This document shows, piece by piece, positions 13,967 to 21,325 of a DNA stretch of 31,906 nucleotides. Both the position numbers and the translations under genes were made by a program. Below the pieces are notes generated by a model, which saw only the letters and a list, made by a program, of their open reading frames with translations, did not search any database and had not been told where the DNA came from. The stretch comes from an uncultured Mycoplasmatota bacterium (GTDB lineage Bacteria; Bacillota_I; Bacilli_A; RF39; UBA660). The stretch lies in contig CAMMBO010000004.1 of assembly GCA_946494435.1 (NCBI GenBank), positions 1 through 31,906 of the forward strand, given 5' to 3'. Within the stretch, counting starts at the first letter, position 1, and each line of letters begins with the position of its first letter.

Positions 13967-16900
13967 GTGAAAATAACATTGTTTTTAAATGATAAAATTA
14001 TTGATTTTAAACTACCAGAAGAAGTGTCTGGAAGTTATACTTTTGATTTTAATGAAAAAGAAGAAAGTAAACTAATAAATGTAGAAGCAAGTGAGGGTAA
14101 ATGGGTTCTTTACGAAACTAGTGATGTTAAAATTGTTACTAATAATGGTAATATTAGTAGGGAAGTACTTGTACCTAATAATTTTTATATATTAAGAAGA
14201 AATAATATTAATTATTTGATTCATGTTAGTGATATCAGGTTTAAAAATATAGTAGTATATTCATATGACTCTAATATAAACCTAATAATAGGTAATATGG
14301 ATAATGCTACTGTTAATTATAAATGTCCTTACTTAAATAACCTATTCGCAAAAATTAGTATTAAGGAAAGTAGGCTAACACTAGAAAAAAGCGACACTCT
14401 TCCTGTTTATATTAATAAACATATTTTAAGCAGTAGTTCCTATTCTATAAATAATGGCGATTTAATTGAGATATATGGCTTATCTTTACTATTTTTAAAT
14501 AATCTTTTGATGATAAATCTAGTTGCTAACATTAATCTTGCAACTTCAAAATTAAATAATTATTCTTTCCCTCTTTTAGATAGACCTATTAATACTGAAG
14601 TTAAAGATGTAGATTTATATAGTAAAGATGATTACTTTTCAAAGTCACCTCGTCTTAGAAGGATTATTGAAACAAAAGAAATAAAACTCAGTGCCCCACC
14701 TCGAGAAAATGACTCTAATCAATTACCTTTGATACTTACTATTGGACCTATGCTTACGATGGGTATTATGTCTTTAACTATGCTTCTTAATACAATATCT
14801 CGGATCTATTCTAAACAAACTACAGTAGCTGACTCTTGGCCCCAACTTGTTACAAGTGGAGCGATGCTAGTTTCTATGTTAGTTTGGCCTTTAGTTACCC
14901 AGTGGTATAATAGAAGAATGAAAAAGAAACATAAACAAGAACTAATAAAAAAATATACTGCATACCTAGATGAAAAAAGAAAAGAACTAACAGAAGAGGC
15001 TAAATTACAGAAAAGTATTTTATTTGAAAATCTAATAACAGTTAATGAGTGTTTAAATATTATTAAGAATAGAAGTATTAACTTTTGGGATAAAAGAGTT
15101 GATCAAAGTGATTTCTTAGTAGTAAGACTTGGTATAGGTAAAGAAAAACTAGATGTAAAAATAGAGTATCCTGAAGAAGGATTTACTATAGATGAAAGTG
15201 AACTCAGAGATGCTTCTGATAAGTTAGTAGAAGACTTTAAATACATTGAAAATGTTCCTATAGGGTATTCTTTATATGAAAATAAAACAACCGCTGTTAT
15301 GGGAGAAAGGTATAAAGCAGTTAATTTTGTTAATAATTTAATTGTTCAATTACTTTCATTCTATAGTTATGAAGATATTAAAATAGCCGTTTTTACTAAT
15401 GAAAGAAATAAAAGTAATTTTGAGTATCTTAGATATTTAAAACATACTTTTACTAATGAGATGAATTTTAGATTTTTTGCAACTGACTTAGATTCTACTA
15501 AAAATGTTGCTGATTACTTAGAATTAATAGCTAATCAAAGATTAAATCAAAAACAAGGAAAAAGCAATCCCTATAAACCACATTATCTAGTTATAGTTGA
15601 TGATTTAGATATGCTTAAAAGATATGATTTAATTAAAACTATTACGGAAACAGAAGATAATGAAGAAATTGGTTTTAGTTTATTAATAATAGAAAATAGA
15701 TTAAGTAAATTACCAAGCAAATGTAATAACTTTATCACTGTAGGAGATAGCAATTCTGGTATATTAAAAAATTCTTATGAAAAACAAGAACAGGTAGCTT
15801 TTACTGATGAAATTAATTATAATATTGACATGTTACAAATTACTAAAATATTATCAAATATTCCAATTGAATTTGAAGATGGATTAAAAGAATTGCCTGA
15901 TATGATTACTTTTCTTGAGATGGAAAAAGTAGGTAAAGTAGAACAACTTAATATTTTAAATAGGTGGAATACGTCTGACTCTACAACTAGTTTAAAAGCT
16001 GAAGTAGGTGTTACTGAAGATGGCGATTTAATGTATTTAGACCTTCACGAAAAGTATCATGGCCCTCATGGCTTGATAGCAGGTATGACAGGTAGTGGTA
16101 AATCAGAGTTTATTATTACATATATTTTATCTATGGCTATTAATTATAGTCCTGATGATGTTGCCTTTATCTTAATTGATTATAAAGGTGGTGGTTTAGC
16201 TGGAGCTTTTGAAAATAAAGTTACAGGAATTAATTTACCTCATTTAGCAGGAACTATTACAAACTTAGATAAAGCTGAGATGGACAGAACTTTAGTTAGT
16301 ATTAATAGTGAGCTTCAAAGAAGACAAGCCTTATTTAATAGTGCTAGAGATAATCTAGGTGAAAGTACAATTGATATTTATAAGTATCAAAGATTCTTTA
16401 AAGAAGGTAAACTAAAAGAAGCAATACCGCATTTGTTTATTATCTGTGATGAATTCGCTGAACTTAAGAGTCAACAACCAGATTTTATGGACAATTTAAT
16501 ATCAGTTGCAAGAATTGGTCGTAGTTTAGGGGTTCATTTAATCCTTGCAACTCAGAAGCCTAGTGGTGTTGTAAATGATCAAATCTGGTCTAACACTAAG
16601 TTTAGAGTGTGTCTTAAAGTACAAGACGAATCTGATAGTAAAGAAATGTTAAAACGTCCAGAAGCAGCTAGTCTAAAGCAAACAGGAAGGTTTTATTTAC
16701 AAGTGGGGTATGATGAATATTTCGCCCTAGGACAATCTGCATGGTGTGGAGCAAAATATTACCCATCTGAAAAGATTGTTAAACAAGTAGATAAAAGTAT
16801 AAACTTTATAAATGACTTTGGTATTCCAATTAAAAGTATACAGGCAGCAACTTCTAGAAAAGTAGAAGCTAAAGGAGAACAAATAACTGCTATTTTAAAA

Positions 16901-18529
16901 AGTATTATTGATATTGCTAATTCTGTTAATAAGAAAGTAAAAAGACTTTGGCTAACTAATATCCCTAACATAATCGTTACAGATAACTTAATAGAAAAAT
17001 ATAATATTAGTATTACTCCATATAATATTGAAGCTATTGTAGGAGAATATGATGCACCAGAAAAACAAGAACAAGGTATTGTTAAATATAGCTTTTTAGA
17101 TAATGGTAATACCCTAATTTATGGTAATGATGGTGCTGAAAAAGAAATGCTTTTAAATACCATTATTTATTCAACTTGCAAATATCATGGAGCAGAGGAA
17201 ATTAATTATTACATTATTGATTATGGTTCAGAAACCTTAAGAAGATTTATTGGTTTACCTCATGTAGGGGGTATAGTTTTTCAAGGAGAAGAAGAAAAAT
17301 ATAATAATTTATTAAAACTATTAAAAGAAGAATTAACAAGAAGAAAAAGTTTATTTGTAGATAGTGGAGGAAGTTATCTAAATTATATTAAAACTTCAGA
17401 AAATAAACTACCAGTTATAAGTGTTATTATTAATAACTTTGATTCTCTATATGGAAGTAATCCTAATCTTTATGAAGAAATATCAGATTTGATTAGAGAT
17501 TCTGTTAATTATGGTGTTGTCTTTATTATAACTGCTAATGCTGTAAACTCTATTAGTAGCAGACTAACAGCTAACTTTACAAATGTTTATGCCTTTAAAT
17601 TAAAAGATACTAGTGATTATAGTAGTGTTCTAGGACTTAGAGTTAAAACTATGCCTAGAGATATTATAGGTAGAGGTTATCTTAAAAATGATGGCATACA
17701 TGAATTCCAAACAGCTAGTATTACAGAAGATGTTGCTACCTTAAATGATTATTTAGTTGATTTCATCGCTAAGGAAAAAGAAAAATCTGTTATAAAAGCT
17801 AAAAGGATACCAACTCTACCAGATATTATTAGATATAACGATATTTTAGAAGAAGTATCTAACTTAAAAAATGTTCCTATAGGTATAAGTAAAAAAGATT
17901 TAGAGATAGTAACAGTAGATTTCTTAGCATCTCCTGGTAATATTATCACTGCTAATAGGATTAGTAGTTGTCTAAACTTTATTAAAAGTCTCTTAACAGT
18001 AATTGGTTCAACTAAAAATAGTACTTTAATGGTCATAGATGTTACTAAAGCTTTAAATTTAAATACAAATGAATATCCTAATTATTATACAGAAAACATT
18101 TCAGATATATTAGGTAAAATAACAGAATATTTGCAAAAGCTAATAGATGCAAAAAGTGAAAATGAAGGTATTATTTTGATTTATGGACTTAATAAATTTA
18201 TTACTAAAGTAAATGATAATAATAAGGTAATAGAGTTTATTAAAAAGATAAAAGAGTATGAAAAGATAAGTGTAATTGTAGTGGATGATGCCGCTAAAAT
18301 TAAACAATATGCTTTTGAATCTTGGTTTACAGGAACATTTAGTACAAACGATGGTATCTTTATAGGTAGGGGTGTAAGTGATCAAAATCTAATTCGTCTT
18401 TCTACAATAACAAAAGAAATGTCAAAAGATATCAAAAATAATATGGCTTACTATATTACCGAAGGATATGCAACTCTTTTAAAAGTTATTGATTTTGTTA
18501 GTAAAGAGGAGGAACAAGATGAAAAATAA
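13967..18529 (+). CDS. essC: Type VII secretion ATPase EssC (FtsK/SpoIIIE family)
   Basis: A 1520-residue EssC-type motor of T7SSb systems, close to the roughly 1480-1500 residues of staphylococcal and Bacillus homologues. The N-terminus (1-200) is beta-rich, consistent with the forkhead-like domains of EssC. Two membrane segments follow (about 253-275 and 295-315). ATPase domain 1 has an intact Walker A GMTGSGKS (706-713) and Walker B FIICDE (D828, E829). Domain 2 has only GNDGAEKE near 1053, lacking the canonical GK-S/T, and domain 3 shows no Walker A. GTG 13967 is preferred because AGGTG lies six bases upstream; the GTG at 13958 is part of that SD. It heads an operon with an EsaB-like gene and an unknown gene. 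Its role is to recognise and energise export of WXG100 and toxin substrates. Confidence 0.92.
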   Translation: MKITLFLNDKIIDFKLPEEVSGSYTFDFNEKEESKLINVEASEGKWVLYETSDVKIVTNNGNISREVLVPNNFYILRRNNINYLIHVSDIRFKNIVVYSYDSNINLIIGNMDNATVNYKCPYLNNLFAKISIKESRLTLEKSDTLPVYINKHILSSSSYSINNGDLIEIYGLSLLFLNNLLMINLVANINLATSKLNNYSFPLLDRPINTEVKDVDLYSKDDYFSKSPRLRRIIETKEIKLSAPPRENDSNQLPLILTIGPMLTMGIMSLTMLLNTISRIYSKQTTVADSWPQLVTSGAMLVSMLVWPLVTQWYNRRMKKKHKQELIKKYTAYLDEKRKELTEEAKLQKSILFENLITVNECLNIIKNRSINFWDKRVDQSDFLVVRLGIGKEKLDVKIEYPEEGFTIDESELRDASDKLVEDFKYIENVPIGYSLYENKTTAVMGERYKAVNFVNNLIVQLLSFYSYEDIKIAVFTNERNKSNFEYLRYLKHTFTNEMNFRFFATDLDSTKNVADYLELIANQRLNQKQGKSNPYKPHYLVIVDDLDMLKRYDLIKTITETEDNEEIGFSLLIIENRLSKLPSKCNNFITVGDSNSGILKNSYEKQEQVAFTDEINYNIDMLQITKILSNIPIEFEDGLKELPDMITFLEMEKVGKVEQLNILNRWNTSDSTTSLKAEVGVTEDGDLMYLDLHEKYHGPHGLIAGMTGSGKSEFIITYILSMAINYSPDDVAFILIDYKGGGLAGAFENKVTGINLPHLAGTITNLDKAEMDRTLVSINSELQRRQALFNSARDNLGESTIDIYKYQRFFKEGKLKEAIPHLFIICDEFAELKSQQPDFMDNLISVARIGRSLGVHLILATQKPSGVVNDQIWSNTKFRVCLKVQDESDSKEMLKRPEAASLKQTGRFYLQVGYDEYFALGQSAWCGAKYYPSEKIVKQVDKSINFINDFGIPIKSIQAATSRKVEAKGEQITAILKSIIDIANSVNKKVKRLWLTNIPNIIVTDNLIEKYNISITPYNIEAIVGEYDAPEKQEQGIVKYSFLDNGNTLIYGNDGAEKEMLLNTIIYSTCKYHGAEEINYYIIDYGSETLRRFIGLPHVGGIVFQGEEEKYNNLLKLLKEELTRRKSLFVDSGGSYLNYIKTSENKLPVISVIINNFDSLYGSNPNLYEEISDLIRDSVNYGVVFIITANAVNSISSRLTANFTNVYAFKLKDTSDYSSVLGLRVKTMPRDIIGRGYLKNDGIHEFQTASITEDVATLNDYLVDFIAKEKEKSVIKAKRIPTLPDIIRYNDILEEVSNLKNVPIGISKKDLEIVTVDFLASPGNIITANRISSCLNFIKSLLTVIGSTKNSTLMVIDVTKALNLNTNEYPNYYTENISDILGKITEYLQKLIDAKSENEGIILIYGLNKFITKVNDNNKVIEFIKKIKEYEKISVIVVDDAAKIKQYAFESWFTGTFSTNDGIFIGRGVSDQNLIRLSTITKEMSKDIKNNMAYYITEGYATLLKVIDFVSKEEEQDEK

Positions 18530-18779
18530 AGTTTTAATTAAGTTAATAGTTCCAGAATTAGATGCTACTTTTGATGTTTTTATACCAGTTAATGAATTAG
18601 TATGGAAGGTAAAAAAATTAATTTTGAAGTCAGTTAGTGATTTAGATAATATTAATATTTCAAATAATCTAGATTGTATTTTAATAAATAAAGATAATAG
18701 TAAGGTGTATAATAATAATGAAATAATTTTAGAAACAGATATTAGAAATAGTAGTGAACTTATTTTGATATCAATATAG
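18519..18779 (+). CDS. esaB: EsaB/YukD-like ubiquitin-fold protein
   Basis: An 86-residue protein, MKNKVLIKLIVPELDATFDV, with a pattern like YukD/EsaB: an initial beta strand pair, 'vpv nelvwkvkkli' helix, and a C-terminal strand (SSELILISI). YukD and EsaB are small ubiquitin-like cytosolic components of T7SSb. The start is the ATG with GAGGAGG seven bases upstream; it overlaps the end of essC by 11 bp, so translation is coupled. A longer in-frame start exists but would place the SD within the coding sequence. Identification relies on size, fold pattern and position beside essC, not on strong sequence identity. Confidence 0.72.
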   Translation: MKNKVLIKLIVPELDATFDVFIPVNELVWKVKKLILKSVSDLDNINISNNLDCILINKDNSKVYNNNEIILETDIRNSSELILISI

Positions 18780-18791
18780 GAGGAGGAAAAT

Positions 18792-19304
18792 ATGACTTAT
18801 CAAGAATATTATGCTACAGTTAAAGAACGCTTTAATAACAGTGTTAATACAACTGATGAAAATTTAAGGACTAAAATTTTAGCTTCTTTAGAAAATTGGT
18901 ATCAAAAAAACTATGCTGATAAAGCGAAAGATGCTTGTGAGAAAAGTGATGACATTACTTTAATTAATATAAGTAATGATATCGAGTTTATATGTTCAAA
19001 ATCTGATTATTTAAAAGTTAAATTAACGTATAATGACGAGGCTTATAATAATTCAGTTAAAATAAGTAGAGACATTTTCTCTTTAGTAAGAGAAAGTATT
19101 GATAATAATAAGTTTTCATTAACTATAGAAGAATATAATAATCTTTTAAGAGAATTAGAAGGTTATAAAGAGAATATTTCAATATTATATAAAGATGATT
19201 ATAATTATCTTTTATCAGAATGTGTTTTAGATTTAGATTATTTACTAAATAAAGGTAATGTTGATAGTTACAGTTTTAGAACATCACATTATTTAGGAAA
19301 ATAA
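18792..19304 (+). CDS. Unknown T7SS-linked protein, 170 residues
   Basis: I do not recognise the family. MTYQEYYATVKERFNNSVNT begins a fully helical-looking, acidic, soluble protein without membrane segments; three or four helices can be drawn, with W36 and many tyrosines. AGGAGGAGG lies five to six bases before the ATG. It is the third gene of the essC operon, only 12 bp after the EsaB-like gene, and is followed by the promoter of the substrate operon. Size and composition fit a chaperone, adaptor or scaffold for secretion, but that is inference from position only. It is not EssB, which is larger and membrane-bound. Confidence 0.7.
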   Translation: MTYQEYYATVKERFNNSVNTTDENLRTKILASLENWYQKNYADKAKDACEKSDDITLINISNDIEFICSKSDYLKVKLTYNDEAYNNSVKISRDIFSLVRESIDNNKFSLTIEEYNNLLRELEGYKENISILYKDDYNYLLSECVLDLDYLLNKGNVDSYSFRTSHYLGK

Positions 19305-19314
19305 ATGATGTAAA

Positions 19315-19340
19315 TTACTGTAAAATATAATTGACAGTAA
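19315..19340. promoter_or_regulatory. Candidate operator: 26-bp inverted repeat over the -35 box
   Basis: TTACTGT (19315-19321) and ACAGTAA (19334-19340) are perfect inverted repeats with a 12-bp spacer. The right arm overlaps TTGACA, so a bound regulator would block RNA polymerase. No T-run follows, which argues against a terminator. Confidence 0.6.
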
Positions 19341-19359
19341 TGGATAATTATACTATGAT
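19331..19359 (+). promoter_or_regulatory. Strong promoter of the T7SS substrate operon
   Basis: TTGACA (19331-19336) and TATGAT (19354-19359) are separated by 17 bp. Just downstream, GATAG and CTATC form a short inverted repeat around GATAT in the early leader. AAGAAGGT precedes the next start codon. Confidence 0.85.
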
Positions 19360-19410
19360 TTTAATAGATAGGATATCTATCAAATAATAATAAGAAAGAA
19401 GGTATGAAAA

Positions 19411-20055
19411 ATGGCAATGACAGGATTTAAGCCAGAAATTGTAAATGCATCTATAAAAAATGTACAAAGTGCATATGAGGAGCTAATGTCAGTCTTAGGG
19501 GACCAAATGCAAAGAGATTTTGTAGATGGTATGCAAGACAAATGGGCATGTAGGGAGGCACAGGAGTTCTTTACTAATTCTTTTAAACCCACTATTGAAA
19601 GCATAATTAAAAGTTCTACTGCTACTTTTGAAAGTGTAGTAACATCTATGGGTAGTGCTGGAAGAGCCTGGGCAGAAGATACCAAAACAAGCTATAACCC
19701 ACCAGCTTTTTCAGCAGATAATAAACAAATAGATGCTAGTGTTATTCAGGAAAATGTTGGCGGTATTAGAGGAATTGATAAAGATTCAGCTGCAACTGTA
19801 GCTGCTAAATTGCCTGGATTGGCAACTAGTGCAAAAGATGCATTAGATAATGCTAAGAAAGCTGTTCAAAATTCCGGATTTGTTGGAGGTACTCAAGAAG
19901 AATCATTAATTAATTCACTTGAACAAATTAAAACTAAAATTACTAATGTTGTTGATGAAGTAACAGAGAAAATTGAAGAAGTTATTGAAAATACTATTTC
20001 TGAGTATGGTGATACAGGTACTAGAATAGCAGAAGCTTTTACACTTCAAGGATAA
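19411..20055 (+). CDS. WXG100-like T7SS substrate, 214 residues
   Basis: A helical, alanine-rich protein lacking a Sec signal. Residues 1-100 have the layout of a WXG100/ESAT-6 hairpin: one helix, a turn DKWACREAQEFF (residues 43-54, W45-A-C in place of W-x-G), then a second helix. An additional C-terminal region (about 100-214) includes a flexible segment and a final helix (VVDEVTEKIEEVIENTISEY), with YGDTGTRIAEAF near the end; Y-x-x-x-D/E is not matched exactly. It is about twice the length of classic EsxA. Composition and codon use (more Gly/Ala) differ from its neighbours and suggest high expression, in line with its own consensus promoter. It is probably the main secreted substrate or a toxin-export partner of this system. 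Confidence 0.75.
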   Translation: MAMTGFKPEIVNASIKNVQSAYEELMSVLGDQMQRDFVDGMQDKWACREAQEFFTNSFKPTIESIIKSSTATFESVVTSMGSAGRAWAEDTKTSYNPPAFSADNKQIDASVIQENVGGIRGIDKDSAATVAAKLPGLATSAKDALDNAKKAVQNSGFVGGTQEESLINSLEQIKTKITNVVDEVTEKIEEVIENTISEYGDTGTRIAEAFTLQG

Positions 20056-20082
20056 AATTGATAAATTGATAAGCTGATAAGC

Positions 20083-20107
20083 TATTTAGAAATTTATTTT
20101 CTAAATA
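20083..20107 (+). repeat. Strong AT-rich hairpin after the WXG100-like gene
   Basis: TATTTAGAAA (20083-20092) and TTTCTAAATA (20098-20107) form a perfect 10-bp stem with a 5-nt loop. It lies directly upstream of the terminator-like hairpin at 20114 and may stabilise the 3' end of the upstream message. Just before it are short AATTGATA-type tandem repeats. Confidence 0.6.
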
Positions 20108-20113
20108 TATGGA

Positions 20114-20133
20114 AACTACATTATGTAGTTTTT
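20114..20133 (+). terminator. Probable partial terminator within the substrate operon
   Basis: AACTACA and TGTAGTT form a 7-bp stem around TTA and are followed by TTTATATATTT. No new promoter is obvious before the next gene 32 bp downstream, so it is likely leaky and lets the WXG100-like gene be expressed above the toxin genes. Confidence 0.6.
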
Positions 20134-20164
20134 ATATATTTGGAAAATGGTTAGGTGATAATCT

Positions 20165-20728
20165 ATGGAAATTAATGTATTGGCACTAGAAAAAGAGCGT
20201 GAGAGACTAATAAAAAGTATAGAATCTTTTTATGATAATATTTTAAATATTTATAATGAGCTTAATTGGGCTAGTGGTTATTGGAATGATTTCCATGCAA
20301 GACTTTTCTTTACAAACGTAAATTCAGAAAAAATTAAGTTAAATAACACTTATAGTGAACTTAAAACTTTAAATGATGTTTATACTTCTTTAATTAATCA
20401 ATATAAAAGAATAGGTAATAAAATTAGGGTTAATTTAGAAGGAAAAGATAAAGTAATAGCAAAGTTTAATGAATTCAGAGAGAATATAAACGAATTAATA
20501 GTTTTATATAATGACTTGGATTTAAGCTTTTGTACTAGTACAATTGCCAATAAATTAATTAAACAAAAACAAGATTTGTTAAATATAAAGGAAGATTTAA
20601 TCCAAGATAAAGAAAAAATAAAAGATATATTTGAAAAGATAGAAGAAATAGAAAAAGATGTTAATTTAAAATTATCTAAGATAAATATTGAGGTAATAAA
20701 AGAAGCAGATATAAATGAATTTATGTAG
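20165..20728 (+). CDS. WXG-like helper protein, 187 residues
   Basis: A helical protein with the segment NELNWASGYWNDFHARLFF at residues 31-49, where W35-A-S-G-Y-W resembles the WxG turn of WXG100 proteins between two helices. The rest is coiled-coil-like and very rich in Lys, Glu and Ile (for example LLNIKEDLIQDKEKIKDIFE). No signal peptide. AGGTGAT lies about six bases before the ATG. The next gene's SD overlaps its stop codon. In LXG toxin operons, small WXG100-like 'Lap' proteins bind the toxin's N-terminus for export, and this position, directly before two further small helical proteins and the giant toxin, fits that role. The assignment is by pattern and context. Confidence 0.65.
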   Translation: MEINVLALEKERERLIKSIESFYDNILNIYNELNWASGYWNDFHARLFFTNVNSEKIKLNNTYSELKTLNDVYTSLINQYKRIGNKIRVNLEGKDKVIAKFNEFRENINELIVLYNDLDLSFCTSTIANKLIKQKQDLLNIKEDLIQDKEKIKDIFEKIEEIEKDVNLKLSKINIEVIKEADINEFM

Positions 20729-20737
20729 GTGATAAAA

Positions 20738-21034
20738 ATGAATGGTAATTTTCTTAATACTGAAGAAATATCTAAAACTATAAAAAAACTAGAATTAGAG
20801 ATAAAAGATGAGAAGCTAAATCTAGATGATATTGGATCTTCTATAGAAGCATTAAACCTTAATTATAAAACAGATAATTCTGATAAGTTAAATAATTTAT
20901 CTTTTATGTTAAATAATAAATTTAAAACAATTTCTTATATTCATGATGATAATATATTAGTTTTAAATAAAAATATGGAAACTTATATTGATACCAGGAA
21001 TAAAGTATCTAAAATATTTGATGATATTATTTAG
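20738..21034 (+). CDS. Small helical T7SS helper-like protein, 98 residues
   Basis: A 98-residue all-helical protein (MNGNFLNTEEISKTIKKLEL). Length and two-helix pattern fit the WXG100-like/Lap group, but a clear W-x-G is missing; the turn region reads ALNLNYKTDNSDKLNNL. The ATG at 20738 has AGGTGAT at the proper distance; an in-frame GTG at 20729 is part of that SD. The SD overlaps the previous gene's stop. It is the middle of three small genes preceding the toxin gene. Function is inferred from context only. Confidence 0.6.
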   Translation: MNGNFLNTEEISKTIKKLELEIKDEKLNLDDIGSSIEALNLNYKTDNSDKLNNLSFMLNNKFKTISYIHDDNILVLNKNMETYIDTRNKVSKIFDDII

Positions 21035-21048
21035 CGAGGTGTTACTTT

Positions 21049-21291
21049 ATGGATAATGAATTAATTAAAGAAAAGTATAGACAATTATTAAATAAACTCT
21101 ATCGTATTAGAAATAAATATCAAGAACTAGATAGAGCTTTTGATGATTTAAATAGTAGTATTAAAGAAAATTTAATAGTAGATGGGGAAATAATAGTAGT
21201 TGACAGCTTCAATAATATAAAAAGCACTGTTAATTCATTAGAAAATGAATTAGCAAATAATATAATACCTAATGTCAGTAATAAAATATAA
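21049..21291 (+). CDS. Small coiled-coil protein upstream of the toxin gene, 80 residues
   Basis: An 80-residue protein (MDNELIKEKYRQLLNKLYRI) with two amphipathic helices separated near residues 42-50 by EIIVVDSF. It resembles the short DUF5082-like or Lap-type proteins seen before LXG toxins, but similarity is by shape only. The SD is GCGAGG about nine bases before the ATG. The 34-bp gap to the toxin gene has no terminator. It could help to target the toxin to EssC. Confidence 0.55.
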   Translation: MDNELIKEKYRQLLNKLYRIRNKYQELDRAFDDLNSSIKENLIVDGEIIVVDSFNNIKSTVNSLENELANNIIPNVSNKI

Positions 21292-21325
21292 AACTACCTT
21301 GTAATAATCTAAAGGGAGGCTTACT

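Noticed and set aside
17749..18385. Minus-strand open frames inside essC.
   Set aside because: They are shadow frames of the essC coding sequence, low in complexity and without ribosome binding sites.
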